Shown one piece after another: positions 7,622-16,837 of a stretch of DNA of 64,000 bases (the stretch's first letter is position 1; the number at the start of each line of letters is the position of its first letter). Made by a program: the position numbers and the translations under genes. The stretch lies in the NCBI RefSeq assembly GCF_004000255.1, contig NZ_RCIQ01000001.1, positions 248,001 to 312,000 of the forward strand, in the 5' to 3' direction. The stretch comes from Nioella ostreopsis. GTDB lineage: Bacteria; Pseudomonadota; Alphaproteobacteria; Rhodobacterales; Rhodobacteraceae. The notes beneath the pieces were generated by a model. That model made no database searches. It was not told the DNA's origin and saw only the letters and a list, made by a program, of their open reading frames with translations.

Positions 7622-9712
7622 ATGAAGGATTTTCTTCAGCTCAATAATGAGCTCTACGATCTATATAGTGCTGTGGTCGAAAACCGGGTTCACGATGTAG
7701 ACCGCAAGCTCTCGTCCATCCGGGACAAGATCTCTCCAGATGCACCGCAGTCCATTCGGCAGTCCTATCTGAACTTCTCGCGTCTCATCGCAGGACACGC
7801 CTCGGTGCGTGAAGTCTGTTTGACGCTGCCGGAAGCAGTCCAGGATGGGGTTGCGATGCGGCGCGATACCTTGCTCGGCGGTATCGAGCCTGGCGGCGCA
7901 CCGGGCGTCAGCCTCGTGACCTGCGCCATGAACCGAACGGATAACCTTCTCAAGGCTCTCGGCAGCTGGCTGGCACATGCGCAGATCTCCGAAGTGATCA
8001 TCGTGGATTGGAGCTCTCGTGTACCGGTGTCGCAGTCTTTGAAGGACGCAGGTGTCGACGATCCACGCATCCGGGTGATCCGCGTCGATGATGAGCCTCG
8101 CTGGATCCTGTCCTACGCGTTTAATGTCGGCTTCCGTATGGCCAGATGCGAACGGATATTGAAGGCTGATGCGGATATCGTGGTCTCCGATGGATTCTTC
8201 GACAGCAATCAGCTGCCAAACCTCGACACCTTCATTGCAGGTAACTGGCGCACGGCTGCGGCTGATCAGGTGCATGTGAACGGTTTCTTCTACACATCGC
8301 GCTCGGCTCTGGCGGCAGTGGGGGGATTCAACGAATTCATCACCACCTATGGCTGGGATGACGATGACCTTTACACCCGGCTAGAATCTGCGGGGTTCAT
8401 CCGCCGCGATGTGGCACCGGACACGATCCATCACCTGGATCACTCTGATGAAGAACGCACCGGAGAAGGCGACAATGAGCAACGCCCTGCTCGGGACGTG
8501 ATCTCTGCCAGCCCGCGCTTCATGATCCAGCGCAACCGCATCCTGTGCGACATGTTGCCGGGCTGGAATGGCCAGCGACAATTGCTGCCGCTTAAGTTCA
8601 CGCAGCAAGACCAGCACCTGAGCAGTCTGACCCGTGCCGGACATCATGAAAACGTCGTGCCCACTCACGTATTCGACGCGGCGTCGCGCCAGATGCTGCA
8701 GGAGCTCATGTCCTGGGACTATGGTCCGGAAGTGCGCGATCTGAATGCCGAAGCCTTTGAGCGCGTGATGCAGCGCCCACTCGGGGAGCTATCCAAGCAG
8801 GCCTTCCTCGACGCGATGGCGAGCCCTCCTGACGCGGTTCCGCCAATGCCCGCAGTTTCGGTGCCCCGGAACAAGATCTTCATCGATGCACAGCACGGCC
8901 TAGGCAACCGCCTGCGCGCTATCGGATCGGCCGCCGCAATCGCCGAAGCAACGGACCGGGAACTGGTGATCGTTTGGGAGCCCGATCACCATTGTGACTG
9001 TCATTTCGGAGACCTGTTCGACTTTGATGGCGCCGTAGTCGACAAGGGCTTCCTGAGCGAAGCTGATGCGATCGGGTGCGATGTCTACAACTACATGACC
9101 GCCGAACCCGGTGCTGAGAAAAATGCGCCGATAAGTCTCAATGACGGTCGCGGGGTCTACGCCCGCGCAGCTTTCGTCCTGAACTCCGAGCACAGTCACT
9201 GGACAGCCGAGAACGCGTTCATCCAGTCGCTGATCCCGGTCAAGATGATCCGAGACCTTGTGGCCAGCGTGCGGAATCCCAATGACGTTACCGCCCATGT
9301 GCGCATGGAAGGTGGCAAACAGTTCGAGCATTTGCCCTACGAAAGCGCGGAAAACTGGACGCAGGAAGACCATGATCTGATCGCCGAATGGCGCGCCAAG
9401 AGCCATTTCGCGCATTTCATGAAGCGCCTGGACCAACTGACGGTTGAAGGGCGTGCCGAGCAGATATTCGTGGCCGCGGACCGGCCGGAAACCTATGACG
9501 CTTTCAGCGCGCGCTACGGCTCCCGTGTTGCGTTCCTTCCGCGTAGCGCATATGACCGGTCGGCGGAACAGTTGCGCTATGCAATGGCCGACGCGATTCT
9601 GTTGTCGCGGGCGCCACTGATGCTGGGCAGCACCTGGAGTTCGTTCTCGGAATTGGCCATGCGTTTGGCGCCGGGGGGGATTGAAGTGGAAATGAGCGGG
9701 AAAGAATTTTGA
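7622..9712 (+). CDS. Two-domain glycosyltransferase: GT2 fused to a fucosyltransferase-like domain
   Basis: 696 residues, no signal peptide or membrane helix. A helical N-terminus (1-90) precedes a GT2 domain (about 95-300) with VSLVTCAMNRTDNLL, the metal/nucleotide motif KADAD near 181 and YGWDDDDLYTRL near 243, as in galactosyl- and chondroitin-type transferases. A linker leads to a C-terminal domain (about 420-696) opening with DAQHGLGNRLRAIGSAAA, which resembles the GxGNRL donor-site loop of fucosyltransferase-like GT-B folds. A fucosyltransferase role fits the gmd and fcl genes downstream. GT2 is secure; the second assignment is tentative. Confidence 0.75.
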   Translation: MKDFLQLNNELYDLYSAVVENRVHDVDRKLSSIRDKISPDAPQSIRQSYLNFSRLIAGHASVREVCLTLPEAVQDGVAMRRDTLLGGIEPGGAPGVSLVTCAMNRTDNLLKALGSWLAHAQISEVIIVDWSSRVPVSQSLKDAGVDDPRIRVIRVDDEPRWILSYAFNVGFRMARCERILKADADIVVSDGFFDSNQLPNLDTFIAGNWRTAAADQVHVNGFFYTSRSALAAVGGFNEFITTYGWDDDDLYTRLESAGFIRRDVAPDTIHHLDHSDEERTGEGDNEQRPARDVISASPRFMIQRNRILCDMLPGWNGQRQLLPLKFTQQDQHLSSLTRAGHHENVVPTHVFDAASRQMLQELMSWDYGPEVRDLNAEAFERVMQRPLGELSKQAFLDAMASPPDAVPPMPAVSVPRNKIFIDAQHGLGNRLRAIGSAAAIAEATDRELVIVWEPDHHCDCHFGDLFDFDGAVVDKGFLSEADAIGCDVYNYMTAEPGAEKNAPISLNDGRGVYARAAFVLNSEHSHWTAENAFIQSLIPVKMIRDLVASVRNPNDVTAHVRMEGGKQFEHLPYESAENWTQEDHDLIAEWRAKSHFAHFMKRLDQLTVEGRAEQIFVAADRPETYDAFSARYGSRVAFLPRSAYDRSAEQLRYAMADAILLSRAPLMLGSTWSSFSELAMRLAPGGIEVEMSGKEF

Positions 9713-9746
9713 TGACCGGGACCCCTGATATTGAAGGTAATTCGCA

Positions 9747-10886
9747 ATGAAGCCTGTTGCTCTTTCCGGCACCCGAGGTCATGTGCCTGGTCTTCCTTTC
9801 ATGGACACGAAAACCGCAATGCAGCGTGTTGGGAACAACTGTGGAAATCTAGTGTTTCAATATGCGGCTTGTAGCATCATTTCAGACAAGATCAACCTGA
9901 TCGGCCAGGACGTTCCTTGGCAGCCCAATCAGATCAAGGCAGAACACAAGGCGGTCGTCATTCCCTCCGCGAATTTCCTGCGGGAGAATTTCGATTTAAG
10001 TAGCTACGTGTCTTTTCTGGAGAAATGCGACTTGCCTCTTGTATTCTTGGGGCTAGGAGCGCAAGCGGATGATTTCAGCAAAGACAGCTTTGACTTCCAT
10101 TCCAGCATATTGCGCTTGCTCGACCTGATGCGGGAACGCAGTCCCAAGATATCCATACGTGGTGAATTCACGGCGAAAGTGCTCGAAAAATACCGTGTCG
10201 AGAACTACGAAATCACGGGCTGTCCTTCAAACTTCATTAACCCGTCGCCCGATCTTGGTAGCATGATCGCACGCAAGTTAACGTCGCCCATGCGTAGCTT
10301 TATTGCCCATGCCGACGAGCCTTGGCCCAAGAACCCGACCAAGGGCCAAGCTGAACGCAAATTGGCATCCTGGGCTGCAAATGGCCCGGGCATCATGGTT
10401 CAGCAGGCTGTTCCTGAAATGATCGCGTTCCTGCGCCAGAACAATCCTTTCGCGGTCGATCGCAAGGCGGAGAGTTTTGAAATCAGCCTCGCGAAGGCTA
10501 TTTTGCCGGAGGCTGATCTTGATACCTTCCGCGACTTTATTGCGACCAAGATGCGAACGTATTTCTGTGTTGATCAGTGGCTTGAAGACAGCAGTCACTT
10601 TGACTTTTCCGTTGGGCTGAGGCTGCATGGGAACATGGCTGCATGGCAGGCTGGTACGCCTGCTCTCTGGATAACTCATGATTCACGAACGAAGGAATTG
10701 TCAGAAACCATGGCTTTGCCAAATATCGGGATCGAAGACTTTCTGGAAAAATGTGAAACCGTTGAAGATGCTTGGAAATGGATTGAGTTTGATAGCTCTG
10801 CGTATGAAAGGCGCAGACATGATTTGTATTCAAAGATGTCGTTGGTGGCTAGTGCATCTGGAATATCAATTCGAGAATCCAACTAG
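9747..10886 (+). CDS. Polysaccharide pyruvyltransferase-family protein
   Basis: 379 residues. It begins with a NCGNLVFQYAA segment, the glycine-rich start of the family, then PLVFLGLGAQADDF, ISIRGEFTAKVLEKY, ITGCPSNFINPS and VGLRLHGNMAAWQAGTPALWI, the order seen in PS_pyruv_trans enzymes. Members use phosphoenolpyruvate to ketalise sugars in exopolysaccharides; a few are mannosyl- or other transferases, so the reaction is inferred. No signal peptide. The next gene starts 26 bases after the stop. Confidence 0.8.
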   Translation: MKPVALSGTRGHVPGLPFMDTKTAMQRVGNNCGNLVFQYAACSIISDKINLIGQDVPWQPNQIKAEHKAVVIPSANFLRENFDLSSYVSFLEKCDLPLVFLGLGAQADDFSKDSFDFHSSILRLLDLMRERSPKISIRGEFTAKVLEKYRVENYEITGCPSNFINPSPDLGSMIARKLTSPMRSFIAHADEPWPKNPTKGQAERKLASWAANGPGIMVQQAVPEMIAFLRQNNPFAVDRKAESFEISLAKAILPEADLDTFRDFIATKMRTYFCVDQWLEDSSHFDFSVGLRLHGNMAAWQAGTPALWITHDSRTKELSETMALPNIGIEDFLEKCETVEDAWKWIEFDSSAYERRRHDLYSKMSLVASASGISIRESN

Positions 10887-10912
10887 ATTGGATTGGTTGG
10901 AGTTCTTAGATA

Positions 10913-11890
10913 ATGTCACAGAAGCCCCTGTTGGTCTTGCATCCAGGTCTGCCCAAGTGTGCCACGTCCACGATTCAGCGTTTATTCACATTGGATGACA
11001 ATAAAATTGGTTCCGCGCTGGGGATTGGTGTTATTGGAAAGGAATTCAAGCCTGGAAATGGATATCCTGAAGTTACAAAGCTGATGTACAGGCAGGATAA
11101 TTTCGTTGAGGAAATCCACCGTCAGAAATTTTCTTATGGATCATATTTTTACTCAAATGAAGCGCTTCCGGGAAGCCAAATTGCTCTCGAGGCCATTGGG
11201 AAAAAATTTATAATTACCGCTAGCATCTTCACAGTTCGCTTTCCGCCACTTCAGAGCCTGTCACAGTTCAATTACAGTGGTTGGCTTACCGCAACATTTG
11301 ATGAGTTTGTTAATGGAAAATGGACGAGTCCGATTTCTGCGCTTGAGCGCTTTGTGCCGCAAATTGAGAAATTCAGAAAAGCATCTAGTAGAATACTTAT
11401 CTGCCCAACGGAGAGGTTGGGTAAACCTCTGGAGATTAGGTTTATCGAGACATGCTTTGGTTCGGTACCGGAGGTAGCTTCGCAAGCTCCGTTTTCTCAG
11501 GGCTTCACCACAAATAGGTCAATTGGATTCGCGTTTGCGCAGTCGCTCGCGCTAGAAATAAGGAGAAGAGGAGTTCTAGTGCGACCTGAAGATCGAAGCA
11601 TACTTGTCAAACTGGCTCAGAATTACCCACTTCCATGCGAACTCAGAGAGATTGCCCCCCTAGGCCTCAGTAAAGATGTACTTTGCAGGCTGCAGATGGT
11701 TATTCCGAAATATAGAGAATTTTTGATTGAGTATGGACTGGGGGACGCAGAATCTGACGAAGTTGTTAGGAGCGCATCTCGGGATCTCGATAGGGCTTTT
11801 GACCTCAGGGTCAGCACTGAAAAAGAGTCTAAGGAGCTAGCACGGCATGCATGCCAAGTTTTGGACCTTGCGCATATCTCCAAGTCATGA
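10913..11890 (+). CDS. Sulfotransferase-like protein
   Basis: 325 residues. The N-terminus LVLHPGLPKCATSTIQRLF matches the 5'-phosphosulfate loop pattern of carbohydrate sulfotransferases (PKxGT/ST), which would use PAPS to sulfate a sugar. The later segments RILICPTERLG and FSQGFTTNRSIG could include the 3'-phosphate site but are weak. Base composition is visibly more A/T-rich than in neighbouring genes, suggesting separate ancestry. It sits between the pyruvyltransferase and a 53-residue gene. Moderate certainty on family, none on substrate. Confidence 0.6.
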   Translation: MSQKPLLVLHPGLPKCATSTIQRLFTLDDNKIGSALGIGVIGKEFKPGNGYPEVTKLMYRQDNFVEEIHRQKFSYGSYFYSNEALPGSQIALEAIGKKFIITASIFTVRFPPLQSLSQFNYSGWLTATFDEFVNGKWTSPISALERFVPQIEKFRKASSRILICPTERLGKPLEIRFIETCFGSVPEVASQAPFSQGFTTNRSIGFAFAQSLALEIRRRGVLVRPEDRSILVKLAQNYPLPCELREIAPLGLSKDVLCRLQMVIPKYREFLIEYGLGDAESDEVVRSASRDLDRAFDLRVSTEKESKELARHACQVLDLAHISKS

Positions 11891-11986
11891 GGCAAGCATG
11901 ATTGAGCGCAAGAAGCATCGTTGACTGTATCCATAGCGTAGTCACGGTGGGTTTGTTTAGGATTGTTTGGTAGGAAGGAAGAAGAC

Positions 11987-12148
11987 ATGAATGAAAAAAT
12001 CATCGTTGAGATATTCAAAGAACTTGCAGTATTGAGGGGTGATAGAACTGCAGAGGGGCAATGGCTGAATGATAACCCTTGGATTATCCAAAAGACCTTG
12101 GCGGATGCGATTTCTATGGTTGAAAAGGCGAAGTCTCAGGCCGAATAA
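11987..12148 (+). CDS. Small hypothetical protein, 53 residues
   Basis: Begins at an ATG preceded by a purine-rich ribosome site (GGAAGGAAGAAG). Predicted to be mostly helical, with a KELAVLRGDRTAEGQWL segment and a Lys/Ala-rich end; no cysteines, membrane helix or known domain. It lies in the same A/T-rich patch as the sulfotransferase-like gene, 129 bases before gmd. It could be a genuine small protein or a chance frame; the ribosome site favours the first. Confidence 0.4.
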   Translation: MNEKIIVEIFKELAVLRGDRTAEGQWLNDNPWIIQKTLADAISMVEKAKSQAE

Positions 12149-12277
12149 TAGTGTTCCTTTGTCCAGAATTTCGGCATCTGGAGTTTTATCAACTGGATGG
12201 AGCGGTGGCATGTGCTTGACCTCTTCGTTAAGTGAAGGACCAAGCCACCATCAAAGAACTCAGGCTGTATACCTACA

Positions 12278-13402
12278 ATGACCAAAAAAGCGCTCATCAC
12301 CGGCATCACTGGACAGGACGGATCCTACCTCGCAGAATTCCTGCTGGAAAAAGGCTACGAGGTGCATGGCATCAAGCGCCGGGCCTCCTCGTTCAACACG
12401 CAGCGGATCGACCATATCTACGAGGATCCGCATTCCAACCATGCCCATCTCAAGCTCCATTATGGTGATCTGACCGATACCTCCAACCTGACACGCATCT
12501 TGTCAGAGGTGCAGCCGGACGAGGTTTACAATCTGGGCGCGCAATCCCATGTCGCCGTCAGCTTCGAGGCGCCGGAATATACCGCCGATGTGGACGCGAT
12601 CGGCACCCTGCGACTGTTGGAGGCGATCCGCTTTCTCGGGCTGGAAAAGACAACCCGCTTTTATCAGGCCTCAACCTCCGAGCTTTACGGCCTGGTGCAG
12701 GAAACGCCGCAGCGTGAGACAACGCCGTTTTATCCCCGTTCGCCTTATGCCGTGGCCAAGCTCTACGCCTATTGGATCTGCGTGAACTACCGCGAAGCCT
12801 ACGGTATGTTTGCCTGCAACGGTATTCTCTTCAACCACGAGAGTCCGCGCCGGGGCGAAACATTCGTGACCCGAAAGATCACCCGGGGTTTGGCCAATAT
12901 CGCCCAAGGTCTGGAGCCCTGCCTGTACATGGGCAATATCGATGCATTGCGTGACTGGGGCCATGCCAAGGACTATGTTCGCATGCAGTGGATGATGCTG
13001 CAGCAAGACGAGCCGCAAGACTTCGTGATTGCAACTGGTCAGCAGTTCTCGGTGCGCCAGTTCATCTCGTGGTCGGCCGAGGAACTGGGTGTTACGCTGC
13101 GCTTCGAGGGCGAGGGTGTGGATGAAATCGGAGTTGTGGATTCGGTTGAAGGGGCCAATGCTCCTGCGGTCAAGCCTGGCGATGTCATAGTGCGTATTGA
13201 TCCCCGTTACTTCCGTCCCGCCGAGGTGGAAACGCTGCTTGGCGATCCGTCCCTGGCCAAGGAGAGATTGGGTTGGGTGCCGGAGATCTCCACCCAGGAC
13301 ATGTGTGCGGAAATGGTCTCCGAGGATCTTAAGACCGCAAAACGTCACGCACTGCTAAAGGAGCATGGTATGGACCTGCCAATCAGCCTGGAGAATGGCT
13401 GA
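12278..13402 (+). CDS. gmd: GDP-mannose 4,6-dehydratase
   Basis: 374 residues, standard length. The NADP-binding [17 protein letters not shown] begins the Rossmann fold; QASTSELYG and the [10 protein letters not shown] catalytic Tyr/Lys pair follow. It converts GDP-D-mannose to GDP-4-keto-6-deoxymannose, the first step to GDP-L-fucose. The reductase that completes the route (fcl) lies 2.3 kb downstream, separated by the large three-domain gene. Some family members instead feed rhamnose or perosamine synthesis, but the presence of fcl points to fucose. Confidence 0.95.
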   Translation: MTKKALITGITGQDGSYLAEFLLEKGYEVHGIKRRASSFNTQRIDHIYEDPHSNHAHLKLHYGDLTDTSNLTRILSEVQPDEVYNLGAQSHVAVSFEAPEYTADVDAIGTLRLLEAIRFLGLEKTTRFYQASTSELYGLVQETPQRETTPFYPRSPYAVAKLYAYWICVNYREAYGMFACNGILFNHESPRRGETFVTRKITRGLANIAQGLEPCLYMGNIDALRDWGHAKDYVRMQWMMLQQDEPQDFVIATGQQFSVRQFISWSAEELGVTLRFEGEGVDEIGVVDSVEGANAPAVKPGDVIVRIDPRYFRPAEVETLLGDPSLAKERLGWVPEISTQDMCAEMVSEDLKTAKRHALLKEHGMDLPISLENG

Positions 13403-13429
13403 TCCAAACTGTGAGCGAGGACTTATAAC

Positions 13430-15727
13430 GTGTCACCTGCGCCCATGCCTCTGCCGCTGTACTACGAAGGTAAGTCCCTTGCTGACATGGAGCAGGCGCT
13501 CCGAAATGGTTTCTTGAAGGACTCTGGATGGCTCGACAGCGCGGACCGGAAACTCTCGGTCCGTGACGGCGCACCGATGCCCTGGTTCACCTACGGTGCC
13601 ATCGAGTTCCTGGAACGCGAACTGCCCGCTGACCTGTCCATGTTCGAATATGGCGGGGGGCAGTCATCGGTTTACTGGGCCGGCCGTCTTCGCCGACTTG
13701 TCAGTATCGATCATGATCCGGCATTCGGTGCAGTGATACAGCCGCAGCTTCCGCCCCATGCGGAATTCCGGATTGTCGAGGAGGCGGCTCCCTTGCCCCG
13801 ACTGCTGGAGGAACGGGCACAAGGTCAGCCGGTGCTCGTAGACCCTGAACGGAGCGTTCGAACATACCGTAGCGGTCAGTTGAACAACGCCTTCCGAACC
13901 TATGCGCTGCAAATTCTGGACAACCCGCCCGATAGTTTCGATGTGGTGGTCATCGACGGTATGGCGCGCGTGCTGTCGACTTGGGCGGCGATCCGGCATT
14001 TTCGACGTGGCGGGTTCATCGTGTTCGACAATTCGGATCGGGATATCTATCAGCCCGCATTCGATCTGCTGGCGGATTCCGGCTATCGGCGCATAGACTT
14101 TGGGGGGCTCGGTCCGATCAATCCCTATGCGTGGTGCACCTCGGTCTTCTACGCATATCGGAACTTCACCAGTGTCCGTTGGTTCGAGGACTCGCGGCAA
14201 GGCGAGGTTGAGGCCCGACGGAAACCGGAACTGGGGATCCTGGTCCTCGGATATGGCCGCCCGCACCATCTGCAATCAGTACTCGAAAGCCTTCGACAAC
14301 AGGGCAAGCTGGGTTCTGCCCATGTTTGGATCGACGGGACCAAGGGACGTGCCGAACTGGCCGGTGTCAACGAAGAGAGCATCGCACTTGCGCAACGCTA
14401 CGATTTGGCGGAGCTGAGAGTGCATCATTCCCATCTGGGCATTGAAAAGCTGATGCTCGATGGGTTGGAGTGTATGGCAGCGAAGTATGATCGCGTGTTG
14501 GTGCTGGAAGACGACTGCTTTCCCAAACAGGGTGCCGTCGATGACTTCGAATCCGAACTTGAGAGAATTGAGAAAGATCCAAGGTACTTTTCTGTCTACG
14601 GACACCATTTCGGGTGTGAAGATCCCGATGATGGCGACTTCCCGCGTTTCCAAGGGTGGGGGTGGGCGGCTCATTCGGAGCAACTCTTGGCGCTTCTCCC
14701 GGAATTAAAGCGGCTGTTTCTGCTGGATGAAGACACCTACTGCGCAGAGATCGCAAGCCGAATGACGGACGACATCCGGGCAAGGCTGGACGTGACCCCG
14801 GGGCGCGATGTCCTCAAGGTGCTTGGGCGCGGTTATTCTTGGGACTCTGCCGTGTCATTTCTTTCCGCCGAGCGGGGCTTGAAGCATCGGCGCACGCGGG
14901 AAGCCAGTATTGCGAACACCGGTATTGTGCCAGAGGTCGGACATTTCAATCGCGATATTCCGTTCTTTCGTCGCCCTCCGTTCAACATGATTACGCTGAA
15001 TGAAGCCTGGGCGCAGTATGACCGCAGATCGATACCCTGCGACTTCTCGCGTGAAAGCTATGGACTTGAAGGGCTTGATTTGCGTCTTGTGGAGGCGCTT
15101 GGCGATGAGCCTCCGGGGTTTCTAGTCGAGATCGGTGCCAATGACGGCCTTCAACAGAGCAATTCTGTTCTCCTAGAAAAGCTTGGATGGTCGGGCCTTC
15201 TTATTGAAGCCAACCCTGTAAGCTACGCCCGATGTGTCCGGACGCGCCCGAATATGATGACGGCGCATGCGGCTTGCGTCGCATCCGATTTTGAGCGCAG
15301 TCATGTGACGCTGACCGATGTCGGCCTCATGGGCATGACAGACCGGAGCATTCTGGACTCTGGGGAACGGGAGATCTGGATTTCCAGGGGCGAACGATCC
15401 GCGCGGAAGCCGCGACAGGATATCGAGGTTCCTGCGATTCCGATGAGCAGGCTGCTTGACGCGCGCGAGGTCGAGCGGCTCGATTTACTGTTGCTTGACG
15501 TCGAGGGGGCTGAGATCGATGTCTTGCGTGGGCTGGATTTCTCTCGCCATGCGCCTCGTCATATTCTTGCAGAAGATAATTATTCCGACGATGTGGGAAC
15601 ATTCCTCATTCAGCATGGGTATGAACGGATAGCGAAGCTGTCCGAAAGAAAATACACTCGAGATTGCCTGTATCGTCGCAAGGACCCAGGCGATCCATTC
15701 CCCGGTTTCTCTTCGCAATCGACTTGA
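13430..15727 (+). CDS. Three-domain fusion: methyltransferase-like, glycosyltransferase, FkbM methyltransferase
   Basis: 765 residues from a GTG start with GAGG upstream. Residues about 55-225 form a class I methyltransferase-like Rossmann domain ([15 protein letters not shown], then FDVVVIDG and [10 protein letters not shown]). Residues about 265-530 look like a GT-A glycosyltransferase ([18 protein letters not shown], DxD-like [10 protein letters not shown] near 358), with a GT13/GnT-I flavour. Residues about 560-750 are an FkbM methyltransferase ([10 protein letters not shown], then [19 protein letters not shown]). The enzyme could add a sugar and O-methylate it. All three folds are read from motifs; substrates are unknown. 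Confidence 0.75.
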   Translation: MSPAPMPLPLYYEGKSLADMEQALRNGFLKDSGWLDSADRKLSVRDGAPMPWFTYGAIEFLERELPADLSMFEYGGGQSSVYWAGRLRRLVSIDHDPAFGAVIQPQLPPHAEFRIVEEAAPLPRLLEERAQGQPVLVDPERSVRTYRSGQLNNAFRTYALQILDNPPDSFDVVVIDGMARVLSTWAAIRHFRRGGFIVFDNSDRDIYQPAFDLLADSGYRRIDFGGLGPINPYAWCTSVFYAYRNFTSVRWFEDSRQGEVEARRKPELGILVLGYGRPHHLQSVLESLRQQGKLGSAHVWIDGTKGRAELAGVNEESIALAQRYDLAELRVHHSHLGIEKLMLDGLECMAAKYDRVLVLEDDCFPKQGAVDDFESELERIEKDPRYFSVYGHHFGCEDPDDGDFPRFQGWGWAAHSEQLLALLPELKRLFLLDEDTYCAEIASRMTDDIRARLDVTPGRDVLKVLGRGYSWDSAVSFLSAERGLKHRRTREASIANTGIVPEVGHFNRDIPFFRRPPFNMITLNEAWAQYDRRSIPCDFSRESYGLEGLDLRLVEALGDEPPGFLVEIGANDGLQQSNSVLLEKLGWSGLLIEANPVSYARCVRTRPNMMTAHAACVASDFERSHVTLTDVGLMGMTDRSILDSGEREIWISRGERSARKPRQDIEVPAIPMSRLLDAREVERLDLLLLDVEGAEIDVLRGLDFSRHAPRHILAEDNYSDDVGTFLIQHGYERIAKLSERKYTRDCLYRRKDPGDPFPGFSSQST

Positions 15728-15729
15728 GG

Positions 15730-16713
15730 ATGTCAAAGGTCATGCAGAAAATTTACGTTGCCGGCCACCGTGGCATGGTTGGAGGCGCGATCTTGCGCAA
15801 GCTTGAAGCGCGTGCGCGTACGGGAGAGAAGATCGAGATTGTCACCCGCACATCCTCGCAGCTTGATTTGACGGATCAGACGGCAGTGCGGGAATTCATG
15901 CAGGCGGAACGGCCGGATGTCGTCATTCTGGCTGCTGCAAAAGTGGGCGGCATTCACGCTAACAATACCTACCCAGCAGATTTCATTTACGAAAACTTGA
16001 TGATTGAATGCAATGTCATCCATCAGGCCTTTGCCGCTGGCGTGCAGCGCCTGCTGCAGCTCGGGTCATCCTGTATCTATCCCAAGGGCATTCCGCAGCC
16101 AATGCGAGAGGATGCACTGCTGACGGGCACCCTGGAACCCACGAATGAGCCTTATGCCATTGCCAAGATTGCCGGGATCAAGCTTTGCGAAAGCTATAAC
16201 CGGCAGCACGGGACCGACTACCGTTCGGTCATGCCAACCAATCTGTACGGACCCGGCGACAACTTTCACCCGGAGAATTCGCACGTTCTTCCTGCGCTGA
16301 TCCGGCGGTTTCATGAAGCCGTTCAGGAAGGCAGCGACGAGGTCGTCATGTGGGGTACCGGCAAGCCGATGCGCGAATTCCTGCATGTGGACGACATGGC
16401 CGAGGCGAGCCTGTTCGTCCTTGATCTGGACAAGACGAGCTACACCGCCAATACCGAGCCGATGCTGAGCCATATCAATGTTGGTAGCGGCACGGATGTC
16501 AGCATTGGAGATTTGGGCCGGATGGTGGCCAAAGTGACCGGTTTCGAGGGCCGAATTACCAACGACACGAGCAAGCCGGATGGCACCATGCGAAAGCTGA
16601 TGGATGTAAGCCGCCTTGCCCGCATGGGCTGGACTGCGCGCATAGGACTCGAAGACGGGATTGCCGAGACTTATCAATGGTTCCTCGACAATCAGGGCAG
16701 CTTCAGAGGCTGA
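15730..16713 (+). CDS. fcl: GDP-L-fucose synthase
   Basis: 327 residues. [15 protein letters not shown] is the NADP-binding start; [11 protein letters not shown] and [14 protein letters not shown] (Tyr/Lys) make the epimerase/reductase site, and [17 protein letters not shown] is strongly diagnostic. It performs the 3,5-epimerisation and 4-reduction that give GDP-L-fucose. The start at 15730 lies two bases past the previous stop; a second ATG at 15742 is equally possible. Together with gmd it supplies donor for the fucosyltransferases in the block. Confidence 0.95.
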   Translation: MSKVMQKIYVAGHRGMVGGAILRKLEARARTGEKIEIVTRTSSQLDLTDQTAVREFMQAERPDVVILAAAKVGGIHANNTYPADFIYENLMIECNVIHQAFAAGVQRLLQLGSSCIYPKGIPQPMREDALLTGTLEPTNEPYAIAKIAGIKLCESYNRQHGTDYRSVMPTNLYGPGDNFHPENSHVLPALIRRFHEAVQEGSDEVVMWGTGKPMREFLHVDDMAEASLFVLDLDKTSYTANTEPMLSHINVGSGTDVSIGDLGRMVAKVTGFEGRITNDTSKPDGTMRKLMDVSRLARMGWTARIGLEDGIAETYQWFLDNQGSFRG

Positions 16714-16837
16714 ACAATGCCCCTACTGGTTTTGAGACGCCTGCTGGCATAGAACGAATACAGACAGTAGAACGCAGGATGCGCTTGCAAGTAGAAAAGT
16801 CGAGGTCAGGCGAAGTTCGGAACACCGAGCCTGTATC

